NCBI RefSeq assembly: GCF_003863355.1
Contig: NZ_QQWG01000010.1
Coordinates: 62,001 to 126,000, forward strand
Direction: 5' to 3'
Origin: Ancylomarina euxina
Lineage (GTDB): Bacteria; Bacteroidota; Bacteroidia; Bacteroidales; Marinifilaceae
Length of the DNA: 64,000 nt
Below, piece after piece: positions 52,243 to 59,618 of this stretch (position 1 is the first letter of the stretch; each line of letters begins with the position of its first letter). Made by a program: the position numbers and the translations under genes. Below the pieces are notes generated by a model. It saw only the letters and a list, made by a program, of their open reading frames with translations. It searched no databases and was not told where the DNA came from.

Positions 52243-52878
52243 TTAATATCCCAGGTCTTGATCAATTAATATAATTTTAATCCGATTTTTTGGATAGGAT
52301 TTTTCAGTTATCGTCCAGGTATTACAAATTCGTTGAGGACTTTTGCAATCATAACAAATACCTGTCTTTTGACATGGCGTCTTTAAATCGTCATGACGTT
52401 TGGCATTTAATGGAGCTGAAATTGTTCTTATTCTGTTAAAGGCTTCGTCCAGATTTTTAACAATTTTATTTGTCCCAATAAACAAAACAACATGTCGAGG
52501 ACCAAAAGCTAATGGAGCTACCCTGTTGCCTATCATATCCAGATTAACTAATTGGCCTTTTTCTGTAAGTGCATTTGTTCCTGTCACAAATAAATCGGCT
52601 GTTAATGCTTTTTTCCGTTTGTCGATTTGTTCTTTCCAGCTATCATCATGATTAAAAGTGTCAATAAACTCAAGTGAATCGATATTTCTTAATAAATCAA
52701 GAATTCCCGTCTTATGCATTGTTATAGAGTCTGCATACGAAACGCTTGAGTATTTTATCCCCTTCAGTATTTCGTTTTCAAATACATTTCTAGCGCTTTG
52801 GATGTTTTCTGTAAGGAATACTTCAAAATTATTAAGTTCGAGCTGTTTGATGACATTATGAAGATCTGTTTTATCCAT
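52243..52878 (-). CDS. LUD-domain protein (LutC-like)
   Basis: A 211-residue protein with the LUD signature: 'VTGTNALTEKGQLVNLDMIG' (residues 98-117), 'GNRVAPLAFGPRHVVLFIGTN' (117-137, split), 'RIRTISAPLNAKR' and a C-terminal Cys cluster 'PCQKTGICYDCKSPQRIC', probably binding iron-sulfur or zinc. LUD proteins take part in lactate utilisation in operons with LutA/LutB, which are absent here, so this is an orphan LutC-like form that is common in anaerobes and of unknown substrate. It begins at 52878 and is followed by the YdeI-like gene. Confidence 0.85.
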   Translation of the reverse strand: MDKTDLHNVIKQLELNNFEVFLTENIQSARNVFENEILKGIKYSSVSYADSITMHKTGILDLLRNIDSLEFIDTFNHDDSWKEQIDKRKKALTADLFVTGTNALTEKGQLVNLDMIGNRVAPLAFGPRHVVLFIGTNKIVKNLDEAFNRIRTISAPLNAKRHDDLKTPCQKTGICYDCKSPQRICNTWTITEKSYPKNRIKIILIDQDLGY

Positions 52879-53050
52879 AAATAGTAATTTGTAGAGGTGT
52901 GAAAGTTAACTTACATTCTAACTCCAATAGGTATTGATTTTCTTATTTGTTTTTTTTGTTTATCAAAATCAAATCTAAGCAAAATTGGATCATATCAAAT
53001 TCGTTTTATTTGAAATGATGATTCGAAGGGTTTATCGGTTTCTCCAAAAT

Positions 53051-53080
53051 AAAGGCTGCTAATCTGGGATTGGCAGCCTA
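53051..53080. repeat. Family hairpin R7
   Basis: AAAGGCTGCTAAT and GATTGGCAGCCTA, loop CTGG. It lies 31 bases before the stop side of the small gene at 53111-53314. Confidence 0.6.
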
Positions 53081-53110
53081 TTACGAGCGCATTTAAATCG
53101 AAAGAGAAAA

Positions 53111-53314
53111 TTAGGGCTTATTTTTTTTCTGTATCAATCCTTTCACAAAGCGATACACCACACTGCCGATATTATTTTGAATGAATTTCTCGGGGCTCCA
53201 ATTGCGTTTAGCATTTCGTACAAAATAGCTCAATTTGTAAGCAGCCAATTCCCTTTCCAGGTACAGGCGGTACTTTTCTTTTTCAATATCTTTAAGTGAT
53301 CGATATCTGTTCAT
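53111..53314 (-). CDS. Small basic protein, last gene of YtxH/membrane-protein cassette
   Basis: A 67-residue protein from the ATG at 53314 ('MNRYRSLKDIEKEKYRLYLE'); a GTG at 53338 would add eight basic residues. It has two predicted amphipathic helices and a basic C-terminus ('FVKGLIQKKNKP'). I do not recognise a family. It follows the small membrane protein gene at 53417-53773 by about 100 bases and the YtxH gene before it, and similar three-gene groups are common in Bacteroidota, so it is likely a real small gene of the same operon. Confidence 0.6.
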   Translation of the reverse strand: MNRYRSLKDIEKEKYRLYLERELAAYKLSYFVRNAKRNWSPEKFIQNNIGSVVYRFVKGLIQKKNKP

Positions 53315-53416
53315 CCGAAAATCTTTTTTTTTTACCACAAATACTTTGTGGTTGTGATCATAGCAAGTTTTCCCTCATTCAATTGTTGATAAGAACCCGA
53401 TTGAGAATCAACGGCC

Positions 53417-53773
53417 TTAATTTTTAGGTCTTTTGCTGTATAATATCCGATAAAACAGTTTGATGAATGGACGTTCAATCAAAGGCTTTTTAAGCAGATA
53501 AATCAGGCATATAAGTATCAGGTATATGGTTCCTGTTCCCATATATCCAAGTATTTCGTTTCCCAATAAATCGCTTAGCCATACCGCCGTTCCAAAGCCA
53601 AAAAAGAGCAGAGCAAACATAGCCAGCATGAAAAATAGAGCGGTTAAACTAAGGGCTATCGTTATGCGAATCAGTTTTTCGAAACCAGAAAACTTGTAAT
53701 ATTCAAGATTGGAGTCGAAATACTCAGTCAGTAATTCTTTCAGTTGAGCGAATTGTTCCGGGATATTTTCCAA
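53417..53773 (-). CDS. Holin-like small membrane protein (superfamily III/PF07332-type)
   Basis: A 118-residue protein. The N-terminal ~35 residues form an amphipathic helix ('FAQLKELLTEYFDSNLEYYKF'; shown in part), followed by two membrane helices (about residues 35-58 and 75-95) and a basic tail ('YRILYSKRPKN'). This is the layout of the phage-holin-like/YqjE family often placed beside YtxH and YqjD-type genes, where it is not a lysis protein but part of an envelope-stress set. It is downstream of the YtxH gene by 70 bases. Confidence 0.7.
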   Translation of the reverse strand: MENIPEQFAQLKELLTEYFDSNLEYYKFSGFEKLIRITIALSLTALFFMLAMFALLFFGFGTAVWLSDLLGNEILGYMGTGTIYLILICLIYLLKKPLIERPFIKLFYRILYSKRPKN

Positions 53774-53842
53774 TACGGTATTTTTTTATGAACTGATTGT
53801 TGAATTGTCTGTTTATTGGGCGAACAGTGCTGACCATTAGAC

Positions 53843-54115
53843 TTAAGCCTTTTGCTCTTGTTCTTCCTCTTTCTCTTTTCTTTTGAAAGAGTCAATTTTC
53901 TTCTCTAGAGCGTCAATTAAATCATCGATTTTGTCACGCACTTTATCCATATTCTTATCGAATGCGACTTCGAATTCCTCAGCTTTTTCTTTTGCCTTTT
54001 TCTTCATTTTTTCTCGAGTCACTTCCCCTTTGTCGGGAGCATAAAGAACTCCTAGTCCAACACCTATAGCACAACCTGCTAATAAAGCTGCAATAATCCC
54101 ACCTGAATTTGACAT
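53843..54115 (-). CDS. YtxH-domain membrane-anchored protein
   Basis: A 90-residue protein from the ATG at 54115 ('MSNSGGIIAALLAGCAIGVG'); the ATG at 54139 adds a poorly conserved stretch. A glycine-rich membrane helix (residues 5-28) with the YtxH hallmark 'GLGVLYAPDKGEVTREKMK' is followed by a long charged coiled coil (Lys/Glu repeats) to the end. YtxH proteins are stress-induced and abundant, with no enzyme activity known. It is the first gene of a three-gene minus-strand cassette. Confidence 0.85.
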   Translation of the reverse strand: MSNSGGIIAALLAGCAIGVGLGVLYAPDKGEVTREKMKKKAKEKAEEFEVAFDKNMDKVRDKIDDLIDALEKKIDSFKRKEKEEEQEQKA

Positions 54116-54347
54116 AGTTTTAAGTTTTAAATGAAACAATAAGAAGTATAGAATAAATTGATTCGTAATGCCTTACATAAAATTAGTGAATTATAAGAAA
54201 GGAGTCAATTTTTTTTTTTACAACTGATTAAAGTGTTCTTTTAGATTCAATTGATGTGCAGACCCGTTAGCGATTGTGCTGTTTCTATCAATTTAAAGAC
54301 TACCTTACTTAACTACCGTTATTTTACGTGTAGTATAATTCAAGGAG

Positions 54348-54941
54348 ATGCAAAAAGCATATGAGGAAATCGTCAATAGTTTTATCGACGATAAGCTTGG
54401 TTTAAGTCAAAGCTTTTTGAGCGATGCACTGGCAACACAGCTGAGAGAAAATTTGAGAGCTTTAAATTCCGGAGAACGACTTCAGGCAGCCAGTATAGGT
54501 AATCAAGCAAAACGAGTCACCGACCTATCCAACAGGGGAGATAAGATTTATTGGCTGGATAGGAGCCATAATGATAAACACGAGAATCTTTTCTTCGATT
54601 TAATGGACGAATTCGTAAGCTATTTAAATAGCAGTTGCTATACGGGAATTACGGGTTACGAGTTTCATTATGCTTTATACGAAAAGGGGACCTTTTATAA
54701 AAAGCATCTCGATCAGTTTCAGGATAATAAAAGCAGGGCATTTACCATGATCATGTATTTAAACCTGGACTGGAAGGAAGAAGACGGTGGGAACTTATGC
54801 ATCTTTCACGAAAACCGCACACAAATTATTAATCCGGTTAATGGTTCCTGTGTTTTCTTTAAAAGTTCTGAATTGGAACATGAAGTCTTGCCTTGTAATC
54901 GGCAACGATTAAGTATTACAGGCTGGTTGAAAACAAATTAG
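54348..54941 (+). CDS. 2-oxoglutarate/Fe(II)-dependent prolyl-4-hydroxylase-like oxygenase
   Basis: A 197-residue P4Hc-fold protein. The iron ligands are H120 and D122 in 'KKHLDQF' and H178 in 'ELEHEVLP', and R187 ('NRQRLSITGW') would bind 2-oxoglutarate. The central double-stranded beta-helix is 'AFTMIMYLNLDWKEEDGGNL'. Such enzymes hydroxylate protein side chains or small molecules, and in bacteria the substrate is often an EF-Tu residue or unknown. It is a single-gene unit closed by hairpin R8. Confidence 0.88.
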   Translation: MQKAYEEIVNSFIDDKLGLSQSFLSDALATQLRENLRALNSGERLQAASIGNQAKRVTDLSNRGDKIYWLDRSHNDKHENLFFDLMDEFVSYLNSSCYTGITGYEFHYALYEKGTFYKKHLDQFQDNKSRAFTMIMYLNLDWKEEDGGNLCIFHENRTQIINPVNGSCVFFKSSELEHEVLPCNRQRLSITGWLKTN

Positions 54942-54960
54942 TTACTTCCCTGATGATAAA

Positions 54961-54995
54961 ACAATGGCTGCTAATTCGGGATTGGCAGCCATTGT
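54961..54995 (+). terminator. Family hairpin R8
   Basis: ACAATGGCTGC (54961-54971) pairs with GCAGCCATTGT (54985-54995). Compared with the family (AAAGG/CCTTT) both arms changed together, so the stem has been kept by compensating changes. It lies 20 bases after the oxygenase stop. Confidence 0.75.
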
Positions 54996-55021
54996 TTTCT
55001 TTAGGATTTTGTGCTAAAGAT

Positions 55022-55510
55022 TTATTTTTTGTCCTGTTTAGGGCTCTCTTTATACGACCAGTTTAACTCTATTTTTAAAAGCTCTAAAACATTAAAAACG
55101 TGAGGGCATATTTCATAGTTTTGAATCGTACTGTAAGTCTTCTTTATAAAATGATCTTCGCCCAGATATGGATACAATCGACATTCCTCAGGACGGTTTA
55201 GATAGTCAGTACATTTCTTGTCTTTATGATGCATGCAAGGTATACTCTTAAGATACATAAAGGCCTCAATGTTTTCGTCTGCAACAAATTTGCTAAGTTC
55301 CTTGCGCGAGGCTATGGGTCTAAGGTTTTGACAGCAATTTCCACAATCACGACAGTCAATTTCACTCATAACCTCTTGGTAAAGTCGATGAACAATTTGA
55401 TCTATCTTTTCAGAATCCTGATCTTTAAGATAGCTATTGAAAGAGATGTTTTCAGCTTCTTTTTGTTTAGCGATTTGCTCTATTTTTTTTAGGTCTATTT
55501 CTAATTTCAT
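55022..55510 (-). CDS. YkgJ-family cysteine cluster protein
   Basis: A 162-residue protein with the family's Cys/Asp pattern: 'CRDCGNCCQNL' (four Cys in residues 57-65, counting by motif), 'IPCMHHKDKKCTDYLNRPEEC' (three Cys, shown in part) and 'LYPY'. The cysteines are thought to bind zinc or iron. The N-terminal 50 residues form a charged helix. Its role is unknown. It is divergent from the hydrogenase-like genes at 56006, but separated by 495 bases and by two-hairpin element B. Confidence 0.85.
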   Translation of the reverse strand: MKLEIDLKKIEQIAKQKEAENISFNSYLKDQDSEKIDQIVHRLYQEVMSEIDCRDCGNCCQNLRPIASRKELSKFVADENIEAFMYLKSIPCMHHKDKKCTDYLNRPEECRLYPYLGEDHFIKKTYSTIQNYEICPHVFNVLELLKIELNWSYKESPKQDKK

Positions 55511-55548
55511 CGTCGTTATCGTTTGAGCAAGGCTGCTGCACAGTCTGT

Positions 55549-55645
55549 GTTATAACATCAATATCGATGTTATTTTTCTAGATCAATGAAAAAAGGTGTT
55601 TTATCACCCCCAATATGGCGGGATAACAACACCTTTTCATATAAA
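55549..55645. repeat. Two-hairpin element, copy B
   Basis: Palindrome ATAACATC-AATATC-GATGTTAT (55552-55573), then a hairpin from AAAAGGTGTTTTATC (55591) to GATAACAACACCTTTT (55637). It matches copy A (48445-48540) in both parts and in spacing, and lies 39 bases upstream of the YkgJ gene start on the minus strand. Confidence 0.65.
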
Positions 55646-56005
55646 CCCAGGACTTAATCGTCTGATGAATTTATATCATTGAGGCGCAAATGTAGTCATT
55701 GTAATACGAAGAATGCTTAATACGATATTTTAATTTTATTTTAAATATATGTAAAAAGCGTGTGGGTTAATATGGCTATGTGTTTCTCCGACTTTTGAAA
55801 CGTCTAACAAGAGATCTCTCATATTTAGATTTATTTGGGTTTTGGATAGATGCTTCGACTCGTTCGGGATGAGGGTTTTATGAGGCTTATTTAAACCCCA
55901 TCTGAATAGATGGGATGTGTTTTAGAATATCTGAATATGGATGTAAAAAATAACATAAATACGGAGCTTTGATATGAAATTTATCACAAGTAAGATCTGT
56001 AGCAA
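55646..56005 (+). promoter_or_regulatory. Intergenic region upstream of the [FeFe]-hydrogenase-like locus
   Basis: No ORF is supported. GGCTTATTTAAAC at 55884-55896 recurs at 57802-57814, just upstream of the first phosphatase gene. A CCCATC-tgaata-GATGGG hairpin sits at about 55897-55914. No exact TTG-N19-TAnnTTTG promoter is seen. Confidence 0.35.
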
Positions 56006-57724
56006 ATGGATATTTTTAAACCCGTATATACCGAACAAAACGATTGTCAGGATTGTTATAAATGCATACGTGAATGCCAGTTAAAAGCCATTAAGGTGAT
56101 TAATAATGCAGCGCAAATTTTGCATGAGGATTGTATTTACTGTGGAATTTGCACGCAAGTTTGCCCCGTAAAAGCTAAGAAGGTTCGCAACGATTTAACC
56201 CGGGTTAAATCCCTATTGAAGCGAAACAATAAGGTGATCGTTTCGTTGGCTCCCTCATATATGTCTGAATTCCCAAACTTGAAAGATGAGCAGCTGGTAG
56301 CCGCCATCAAGGAATTGGGCTTCGCTCATGTTTCTGAAACAGCCCTGGGAGCCGAATTGGTATCACAAAAGGTGAATACTTTTCTGGAGGAAAAACAGTC
56401 GGGCATTTATATTTCATCAGCTTGTCCATCGGTGGTTGAAATGATTTGCAAGCATTTTCCTCAATACAAGGATCATATCACACCTTTTTTATCACCCCTT
56501 TTAACGCATTGTAAAATGTTGAAACAGGAGTATGGTGAGGATTACAAGATTGTATTTATAGGGCCGTGTATTGCGAAAAAAGCTGAAAGTGATGCTTTTG
56601 GCGATTTATTGGAAGCTTCTTTGTCCTTTAAGGATTTGGCCGAATGGTTCAATGAGGAAGGTCTGGAGCCAGACTTGTTTTATGAGTCGGATACAGAATC
56701 GGGTTTTGTGCCTCGTCGTGCCGGAAAAGGGAGTTTATATCCTATAGATGGCGGGATGATTGCGGGAATTAAAAATAATGCCAGCACGACTGATGCTGTT
56801 TTTATGACCTTTTCAGGTATCAGCAGTATCAACGATGTGTTAAAGGATTTGAATTATTATAGGAAACCTGGTTTGTTGTTTCTGGAACTTTTGGCCTGTG
56901 AGGGGGGATGTGTGAATGGCCCGGGAACAAAAAAAACTTACTCCCGAGCGCTTAAACGTTTAGAAATCATCAATAGAAGTGAGGAGGAAGTTGTTGGGTA
57001 TCAGGCTGACTTTTCTATTCTTCGCAACTTCGACAATATTGATGTCGCACACAAACCAGAACATCCAGAGACTAAAATTAAGGAAGCTCTGAATATGATT
57101 GGGAAATACTCCGATAAGGATGAGATCAATTGTGGAGGCTGTGGTTATAATTCATGTCGGGAGTTTGCTAAGGCTTACCTGGAAGATAAATCGGAACCCA
57201 ACATGTGTGTGTCATATATGCGAAAGATTGCTCACGATAAATCAACGGCTCTTCTAGGAAAAATACCTTCAGGTGTCTTAATTGTGAATGAAGATTTGAA
57301 GGTGGTTGAAGCCAATCAGAGTTTTGCCCGAATTATGGGAGAGGAGATGGAACAACTGTTTGATACTATTCCGGGCTTGAAAGATGCCGATTTGAAGAAA
57401 ATAGCGCCTTTCTACAAATTATTTTCATCCGTATTATCAACCGGCGAAGATAATTTAGAACGAGATTTCCGTTTGGGTAATAAAATGTTGCATTTGAGCC
57501 TTTTTACGATTCAGAGGAATAAGATTGTTGGCGCTATCTTAAGAGATATGTCTCAACCTTTTATTCAGCAAGAAGAAGTCATCAATCGGGCCAAAGCGGT
57601 TAATCAAAAGAACCTTGAAACAGTGCAGAAAATTGCATATCTGCTGGGGGAAAATGCCTCAGAAACAGAGGATATGCTGAACTCTATTGTTGAGTTTTAT
57701 ACACTGGCTGAGGAAAAGAATTAG
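56006..57724 (+). CDS. Sensory-type [FeFe]-hydrogenase (HydS-like), first copy
   Basis: A 572-residue multidomain protein. In order: a 2[4Fe-4S] ferredoxin domain (C14, C17, C20, C24 and C43, C46, C49, C53); an H-cluster domain (residues ~70-350); an added 4Fe-4S domain (C376, C379, C384, C401); a PAS domain (about 412-530); and a helical tail. H-cluster motifs: 'SSACPSVV' (C140), 'GPCIAKKAE' (C188) and 'LLACEGGCVNGPG' (C298, C302). The proton-relay Cys of catalytic enzymes (TSCCP) is Ala here, as in sensory group C enzymes. With the PAS domain and phosphatase neighbour this fits a phosphatase-linked H2/redox sensor. No signal peptide, so cytoplasmic. Confidence 0.85.
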   Translation: MDIFKPVYTEQNDCQDCYKCIRECQLKAIKVINNAAQILHEDCIYCGICTQVCPVKAKKVRNDLTRVKSLLKRNNKVIVSLAPSYMSEFPNLKDEQLVAAIKELGFAHVSETALGAELVSQKVNTFLEEKQSGIYISSACPSVVEMICKHFPQYKDHITPFLSPLLTHCKMLKQEYGEDYKIVFIGPCIAKKAESDAFGDLLEASLSFKDLAEWFNEEGLEPDLFYESDTESGFVPRRAGKGSLYPIDGGMIAGIKNNASTTDAVFMTFSGISSINDVLKDLNYYRKPGLLFLELLACEGGCVNGPGTKKTYSRALKRLEIINRSEEEVVGYQADFSILRNFDNIDVAHKPEHPETKIKEALNMIGKYSDKDEINCGGCGYNSCREFAKAYLEDKSEPNMCVSYMRKIAHDKSTALLGKIPSGVLIVNEDLKVVEANQSFARIMGEEMEQLFDTIPGLKDADLKKIAPFYKLFSSVLSTGEDNLERDFRLGNKMLHLSLFTIQRNKIVGAILRDMSQPFIQQEEVINRAKAVNQKNLETVQKIAYLLGENASETEDMLNSIVEFYTLAEEKN

Positions 57725-57754
57725 TTGATGAGATGATTTGTTGAAAAGTTAACG

Positions 57755-57926
57755 CACTTCGGGGTTCTTGATTTGATTTATCATACCCCGCATTTCATGC
57801 AGGCTTATTTAAACTTAATCCCCTCGGGATTTATATATCTTACTTAAACCACAAAGTGGTTTAATTTTAATTACCACGGGAGAAGCCCGTGGTGTCTACT
57901 GAATCTTACAGGAGAACCCCGAAGTG
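57755..57926. repeat. Hairpin cluster enclosed by a 13-bp inverted repeat
   Basis: CACTTCGGGGTTC (57755-57767) and GAACCCCGAAGTG (57914-57926) form a perfect long-range inverted repeat. Inside are TTAAACCAC-aaa-GTGGTTTAA (57844-57864) and ACCACGGG-agaag-CCCGTGGT (57873-57893). The element fills the 252-base gap between the sensor and phosphatase genes. It could be an RNA structure in the transcript or an inserted repeat. Confidence 0.55.
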
Positions 57927-57976
57927 GGTTCAACCTATTGAAACAGAATTATAAAATTAATAGCTGAAATTAAACG

Positions 57977-59161
57977 ATGCAATCCGATTATTATATAGAA
58001 GTTGAGTGCCTACAGAAGAATCCTGGGAAACAGGTGATTTGTGGGGATGTGTTTATGTCGGAGAAAATTAAGGAGGAGGGAAGAACGCTTCTGGTGCTTT
58101 CTGATGGATTAGGCAGTGGCGTTAAAGCCAATGTTCTGGCAACTTTAACCGCATCAATGGTTTTAAACTATATGCGGGTGAATAAGGATATCCGTAAAGC
58201 AGCTGAGGTAATCATGCAAACCCTACCCATTTGCAGCAAGCGTAAAGCCAGTTATTCAACTTTTACTATTGTTGATATTGAGTGTGATGGAGAAACTCGT
58301 ATTATCCGTTACGATAGTCCGGAGTGTTTGGTCTTGCGTGGTCTGGAATTATTTCAGCCCAAATGCGAAGCCTTGAGCATTGAGGGAGCTAATAATTTAG
58401 GGAAGATCTTATATTCTTATCGTTTTAAAGCTGAGAAAGAAGATCGTATTGTATTTTGTTCCGATGGCGTGACCAATTCGGGTATGGGCACAAAGCGTTT
58501 CCCTTTTGGATGGGGAATTGAGAATTTGAATGAATTTATAAGAGGCATGATCAGACGTCAGCCTTATCTATCGGCTAAGCAATTGGGGCGAGCCGTGGTG
58601 GATAGAGCGGCTGCCAATTATGGCGATGTGCCTAAAGATGATACTTCTTGTGCTGTTGTTTATTTGCGTGAACCAAGAGATCTCTTACTTTGCACAGGAC
58701 CTCCGTACAGCAAATCAAAAGATGCTCAACTTGCCCGTCAGGTAAGCGAATTTAAGGGGAAGAAGATAGCCTGTGGTGGCACTACAGCTTGTATCCTATC
58801 CAGAGAATTTGCTGAAGAGTTGAAAATAAGCATGACCATTACAGATCCGGAATTGCCTCCTATTTCATTTTTAAAAGGAGTCGATCTACTCACAGAAGGC
58901 ATATTAACTTTGGGTAAAGTTCAACGCATCCTAAAGGACTACAATCAGAATACGGTTTTAAGACAGGGGCCTGCCGATCAGATTGTGAAGCTTCTTTTGG
59001 AGAGTGATAGAATTGAGATTATCAATGGGACTAAGATTAATGAGGCACATCAGGATCCTAATTTGCCAGTTGAGCTTGAAATCCGACGAACCGTTGTGAA
59101 GAACATCGCTGCGCTTTTGGAGGAAAAGTTTTTGAAAGATGTAGATCTTAGTTATATTTAA
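57977..59161 (+). CDS. PP2C/SpoIIE-family phosphatase with extra C-terminal domain, first copy
   Basis: A 394-residue protein. Residues ~20-230 form a PP2C/SpoIIE phosphatase: 'GDVF' (D24), 'LSDGLGSGVKANVLA' (D43), 'FCSDGVTNSGMG' (D163) and 'KDDTSCAVVYL' (D221-D222), the metal-binding acid set. The C-terminal ~160 residues form a further domain with 'KGKKIACGGTTACI' and a distal 'HQDPNLPVELEIRRTVVK' that I cannot assign. It probably removes phosphate from Ser/Thr of an anti-sigma-factor antagonist or similar switch. It follows the hydrogenase-like sensor, so hydrogen or redox input is inferred. It lacks a kinase or PAS part of its own. Confidence 0.8.
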   Translation: MQSDYYIEVECLQKNPGKQVICGDVFMSEKIKEEGRTLLVLSDGLGSGVKANVLATLTASMVLNYMRVNKDIRKAAEVIMQTLPICSKRKASYSTFTIVDIECDGETRIIRYDSPECLVLRGLELFQPKCEALSIEGANNLGKILYSYRFKAEKEDRIVFCSDGVTNSGMGTKRFPFGWGIENLNEFIRGMIRRQPYLSAKQLGRAVVDRAAANYGDVPKDDTSCAVVYLREPRDLLLCTGPPYSKSKDAQLARQVSEFKGKKIACGGTTACILSREFAEELKISMTITDPELPPISFLKGVDLLTEGILTLGKVQRILKDYNQNTVLRQGPADQIVKLLLESDRIEIINGTKINEAHQDPNLPVELEIRRTVVKNIAALLEEKFLKDVDLSYI

Positions 59162-59315
59162 AAGGTTTAAAAAGTCAAAAGATTGAAAGGTTTAAGTAGA
59201 TATACTTAAAGGATAGGTCATCTGAGCTGGAAGGTCGAATCGTTTACAATCGAAAAAACCGACAACTGATAACCGGTTGATCATAAACAATAAACAAAAC
59301 AAATAAATAATAACC

Positions 59316-59567
59316 ATGAGTGATAAAAAGGATGTGACCATCTGTTTGGGAAGTTCTTGCTTTTCAAGAGGCAATGGTAAAACCTTACAGGCTGTTAAAG
59401 AATTCTTTGATAAGAATAATTTAAATAATTCAGTTTTTTTTCATGGTGAACTTTGTACAGGAAACTGTTCCAAAGGACCAATTTTAAAGATAGAAAAGGA
59501 CTTGTACCAGGAGGTTGATTCGGAAGGTGCGCTTGATATTCTTAAAAAGGTATTCGAAGACGCCTGA
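59316..59567 (+). CDS. Thioredoxin-like [2Fe-2S] ferredoxin (NuoE/HoxE C-terminal type)
   Basis: An 83-residue protein with the thioredoxin-fold [2Fe-2S] pattern: 'ICLGSSCFSRG' (two Cys, residues 10 and 15 by motif) and 'GELCTGNCSKGP' (two Cys, near residues 46-50). These small ferredoxins accompany NuoE/HoxE-type and [FeFe]-hydrogenase systems and pass electrons between the cluster enzymes. Its location between the two sensor-phosphatase pairs makes it a likely electron donor or acceptor for the sensors. It begins 155 bases after the first phosphatase and 52 bases before the second sensor. Confidence 0.85.
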   Translation: MSDKKDVTICLGSSCFSRGNGKTLQAVKEFFDKNNLNNSVFFHGELCTGNCSKGPILKIEKDLYQEVDSEGALDILKKVFEDA

Positions 59568-59618
59568 GAATATAATATGTGTCTAGCCTTTTAATCTTCA
59601 CCCTAAATTCGCAGCCCC

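Noticed and set aside
56006-57724. Catalytic H2-producing hydrogenase
   Set aside because: The proton-relay Cys is Ala, a PAS domain is attached and no electron-bifurcating subunits are nearby; a sensory role fits better.
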